A stretch of 23,832 bases of DNA, taken from positions 1-23,832 of the IMG/VR virus record IMGVR_UViG_3300017786_000146, one strand, 5' to 3'. Positions within the stretch are counted from its first letter, which is position 1. Each line of letters opens with the position of its first letter. Positions 21,043-23,832 of the stretch are shown in pieces. The notes beneath the pieces are model-generated. The model made no database searches. It was not told where the DNA came from and saw only the letters and a list, made by a program, of their open reading frames with translations. The position numbers and the translations under genes are program-made. The stretch is from a virus.

Positions 21043-21078
21043 CTAGGGACTAGAGACTTAGTAATTTGGCGGAGTACG

Positions 21079-23832
21079 ATGCCTCAGAAGACAAACCTAA
21101 ATGTTAATCCTTATTATGAGGACTTTGACGCGAGTAAGAATTTTTATAAGATTCTATTCCGTCCTGGTTACTCTATTCAAAGTAGGGAATTAACGCAAGT
21201 ACAATCCATTCTCCAAAACCAAATTGAGAGTTTTGGAAAGTATGCATTCAAGCAAGGTGAGCTTGTTATTCCTGGTGAGGTAGGTCTCAACACAAAATTA
21301 GATTACGTAAAATTATCGTCTGTCTCTGAGGTTGCTATTTCAGAGGGAGACGATATTGTTTATAAGAAGTATGATATTAGTCAGTTAGTAGGACAGAAAT
21401 TAGTTGGTCTTACTTCTGGAGTTACAGCTACTATATTAACTACAACGTTAGCAACTGAATCTTCTGCTGATACTTTGTTTGTTAGTTACGTTAATAGTGG
21501 TAATTCTAATACTGAGTCTACTTTTAGACAAGGTGAGACTCTAGAAGTAGCTGATGGTGTCAATACGCCACTTCTAGTTGTTGGTACAGATGGTAGCGTA
21601 CTTCCTACAAGTATTCAAGTAACAAATCCTGATACAGGTGAGGTAACTTCATTAGAAAGTCCTGCTATGGGATTTGGTTCTGCTGTTAAGGTAGAAGAAG
21701 GTATTTACTTTGTTAATGGTTATTTTGTTCGTAATAGTGAACAACTACTTGTCATTGATGAGTATTACGATAAACCATCTGCAAAAGTAGGTTTTACAAT
21801 TAAAGAAGAAGTTGTAACACCAGAAACAGAAGCAAGCCTATATGACAATTCTATTGGTTCTGCAAACTACACAGCACCTGGTGCACATAGATTAAAGATT
21901 AGTTTAGAGTTAAAAGAGTTTGCTCTTAATGCAATTACTGATAAGAACTTTATTCAGTTATTGAATATTTTTAGAGGACAAGTTAGAAGTAAGATTTCCT
22001 CTACAGATTTTAGTGTACTAGAACAAACTTTAGCACGTAGAACATTTGATGAGTCAGGTGATTATATTGTAGATAATTTTTCTGTAGATGTTAGAGAGTG
22101 GGCACAGAAAGATGGTAATAAAGGTATCTACAGTCCTGATGAATTTAATCTTTATAATGGATATGATGCTTCTGATGCAGCTAAGAAAATGGTTGCAAGT
22201 ATTGGTCCTGGTAAAGCATATATTAAAGGATATGAAATTGTTAATAAAGAAACTAAGTATCTTGAAATCAATAAGGCAAGAGAAAGTCTTTCTAGTGATA
22301 ATGTAAATCTTAAGACTAAAGGTCTCCCAACATACAGTATTACCAATGTATTTGGTAGTGTTCCTTTAAATAAAGAAGGATCTGAGCTAACTGCTTATCC
22401 AGATGTATTCTTATATTCTACATTTAATGATGGATCTATTGGTCTAAACAATACAGAACTACCTACTGATCACAGACAAACTATTGATAGAAGAGGTAAG
22501 ATTTTTAATACTGATGATGGTATTAAAACTATTACTTTACAAATTACTAACACTACAACTTTAATTGGTGCAGTATCAGATTCCACATTCCAAACTCAGT
22601 TTGCTGAGTTGTTCTTTGTTAAAGTTAGAAGTGATTTAGGAACACCAACATCTATTAGTTCTTTCAAAACACTATCTTTTGCAACTACAAACAAACCATT
22701 AATCAATGCTTCTGAGTCTGTTCAATTTTTAGAATTAACAGTTTCTGGTAATAAGAGTGAACTAGAGTTACTATGTTTAGAGTATGATTTATCTGATGAT
22801 GACAAGCAGAGAAAAATCTACTTAACATCAGCTGATGCTTCAGCAGGTAATAATGAGTTTGGATTTATCGTAGATTACTCAGAAATTATTACTCCTATTA
22901 TTGGAAAAACAAAACCAAGTAATTTCTATTTACAGAAAAGAGGATCTGGATTTAATTCCGATTCTGATATTGTTCTATCCAAAGGTCGTTTAGAAGAAGG
23001 AACATCTGCATACAATACCACATTTGGTTATTCATATTTTGATCCTCAGTTCTTTACTAAGATTATCCTAGAAAAAATTCCTTCAGGTGCTAATGCATTT
23101 GATGAAGGTAAATATGTATTTGGTATTAAAAGCAATGCATATGGTGTTGTAGAAGGATCTTCTGCTGGTGTTTATAGTACAGGAAGGATTTTATTTGTTA
23201 AAACTTTATCTGGTAAGTTCCAATCTGGTGAGACAATCAGAGATGAGAGTGGCAATACTGTAAAAATTGCAAAAGACAATACAATCTCACATTTCATAGT
23301 TCAGAATAGAGGTTTAGGATACGCTGAAAGTGGTGTTACATTATTAATTAATGGTCTTGAATTTGATGCATCAAAAATTGCATTAGGTCAAACAATTGCA
23401 GGTAATATTTACAGTGCTACTGTTGCTAATAGAAATGCAGTAAATATTGAGTATGCACAACCACCAGCTGTAACTGTAAAGAATCCTGATGGTGCTGCTA
23501 ATCCAGGTTCTGCAGCTGCTGTTATACCTGTTCTATTCAGAAATACAGTAACTACATACACTCCACAGAATGTTAAATCTATAGGTTGTTCATATGGATC
23601 TGGTAATGCAAATAGTTTCTCTGCAGACGTTGTTGTAGATAGTCAAGAATATTCTGATATTAAAGCAGTTACAAGTTATACTTTCTTTGGTACACAAGGA
23701 ACTAATTTTATTGAATCAACTAGTTTTAGTGCAGACGCATCTGTTTTATTGCAGCAAGGAGATCTTATACAATTCTCTGATAATACTAACAACCTAGTTC
23801 GTTCAGTAGTACAGTACGCAACAAAACACGAA
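21079..23832 (+). CDS. DUF4815 baseplate/fibre structural protein (partial, 3' end outside window)
   Basis: ATG 21079 follows GGCGGAG (21068-21074) and opens a frame with no stop through the window end, at least 918 residues. The N-terminus reads NVNPYYEDFDASKNFYKILF, then RPGYSIQSRELTQVQSILQN, the signature of DUF4815 phage structural proteins. Further family features are GIYFVNGYFV (about 207) and the stretch from VGFTIKEE to TAPGAHRLKI (about 237-275). A GLGY-type repeat near 743 matches modules in the giant protein and gp8. Position after gene 8 is where T4 carries genes 9-12, which build and connect fibres, so a wedge-to-fibre connector or fibre role is likely. The protein is truncated only by the window. 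Confidence 0.88.
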   Translation, partial: MPQKTNLNVNPYYEDFDASKNFYKILFRPGYSIQSRELTQVQSILQNQIESFGKYAFKQGELVIPGEVGLNTKLDYVKLSSVSEVAISEGDDIVYKKYDISQLVGQKLVGLTSGVTATILTTTLATESSADTLFVSYVNSGNSNTESTFRQGETLEVADGVNTPLLVVGTDGSVLPTSIQVTNPDTGEVTSLESPAMGFGSAVKVEEGIYFVNGYFVRNSEQLLVIDEYYDKPSAKVGFTIKEEVVTPETEASLYDNSIGSANYTAPGAHRLKISLELKEFALNAITDKNFIQLLNIFRGQVRSKISSTDFSVLEQTLARRTFDESGDYIVDNFSVDVREWAQKDGNKGIYSPDEFNLYNGYDASDAAKKMVASIGPGKAYIKGYEIVNKETKYLEINKARESLSSDNVNLKTKGLPTYSITNVFGSVPLNKEGSELTAYPDVFLYSTFNDGSIGLNNTELPTDHRQTIDRRGKIFNTDDGIKTITLQITNTTTLIGAVSDSTFQTQFAELFFVKVRSDLGTPTSISSFKTLSFATTNKPLINASESVQFLELTVSGNKSELELLCLEYDLSDDDKQRKIYLTSADASAGNNEFGFIVDYSEIITPIIGKTKPSNFYLQKRGSGFNSDSDIVLSKGRLEEGTSAYNTTFGYSYFDPQFFTKIILEKIPSGANAFDEGKYVFGIKSNAYGVVEGSSAGVYSTGRILFVKTLSGKFQSGETIRDESGNTVKIAKDNTISHFIVQNRGLGYAESGVTLLINGLEFDASKIALGQTIAGNIYSATVANRNAVNIEYAQPPAVTVKNPDGAANPGSAAAVIPVLFRNTVTTYTPQNVKSIGCSYGSGNANSFSADVVVDSQEYSDIKAVTSYTFFGTQGTNFIESTSFSADASVLLQQGDLIQFSDNTNNLVRSVVQYATKHE

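Overview
This window looks like part of the genome of a T4-like myovirus infecting marine cyanobacteria (Synechococcus or Prochlorococcus). The evidence is a tail baseplate block in T4 order (gp25, gp6, a giant protein in the gp7 slot, gp8, then a DUF4815 protein), T4-type late promoter motifs (ATAAATA or CTAAATA) before each structural unit, and DnaA-box-like sites matching the cyanobacterial form TTTTCCACA. All recognised genes lie on the + strand.

Region 1 (1-500) is mostly non-coding. It may carry the last codons of an upstream gene (1-60). It also holds two inverted pairs of TTTTCCACA, a perfect consensus sigma-70 promoter (TTGACA, 17 bases, TATAAT) followed by a long stem-loop, and an AT-rich repeat tract. 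Together these look like a candidate replication origin or a strong early-transcription control region.

Region 2 (501-4223) is a tightly packed array of small genes, mostly 51-106 codons and mostly unknown. Recognisable members are an Api92/YubB-like protein, a histone-tail-like basic protein and a small protein with an NGWTNYETW motif. Many genes are separated by a repeated control cassette: a 20-base element at the gene's 3' edge, a GC-rich terminator with a CACA-type loop, a T-tract, and a TATAAT box only 16-17 bases further on. This resembles the 'promoter early stem-loop' cassettes described in T4-type phages. Several genes begin where transcription from that promoter should begin, so they may be leaderless. 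This region is visibly richer in G+C than the late block.

Region 3 (4224-6381) starts with a possible structured RNA and a terminator, then a late promoter at 4438. It encodes two overlapping small proteins, a PAAR spike-tip protein, a small basic protein, a two-helix membrane protein, a minimal SET-domain protein (likely lysine methyltransferase) and two small unknown proteins.

Region 4 (6383-23832) is the late baseplate operon set: gp25 and gp6 (overlapping), a 3512-residue baseplate/fibre protein with a YHYH domain and many internal repeats, gp8 behind a triple late promoter, and a DUF4815 structural protein that runs off the window end. These proteins should assemble the baseplate wedges and attached fibres; the PAAR protein would cap the central spike. 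No photosynthesis genes, tRNAs, transposons or CRISPR arrays were seen.
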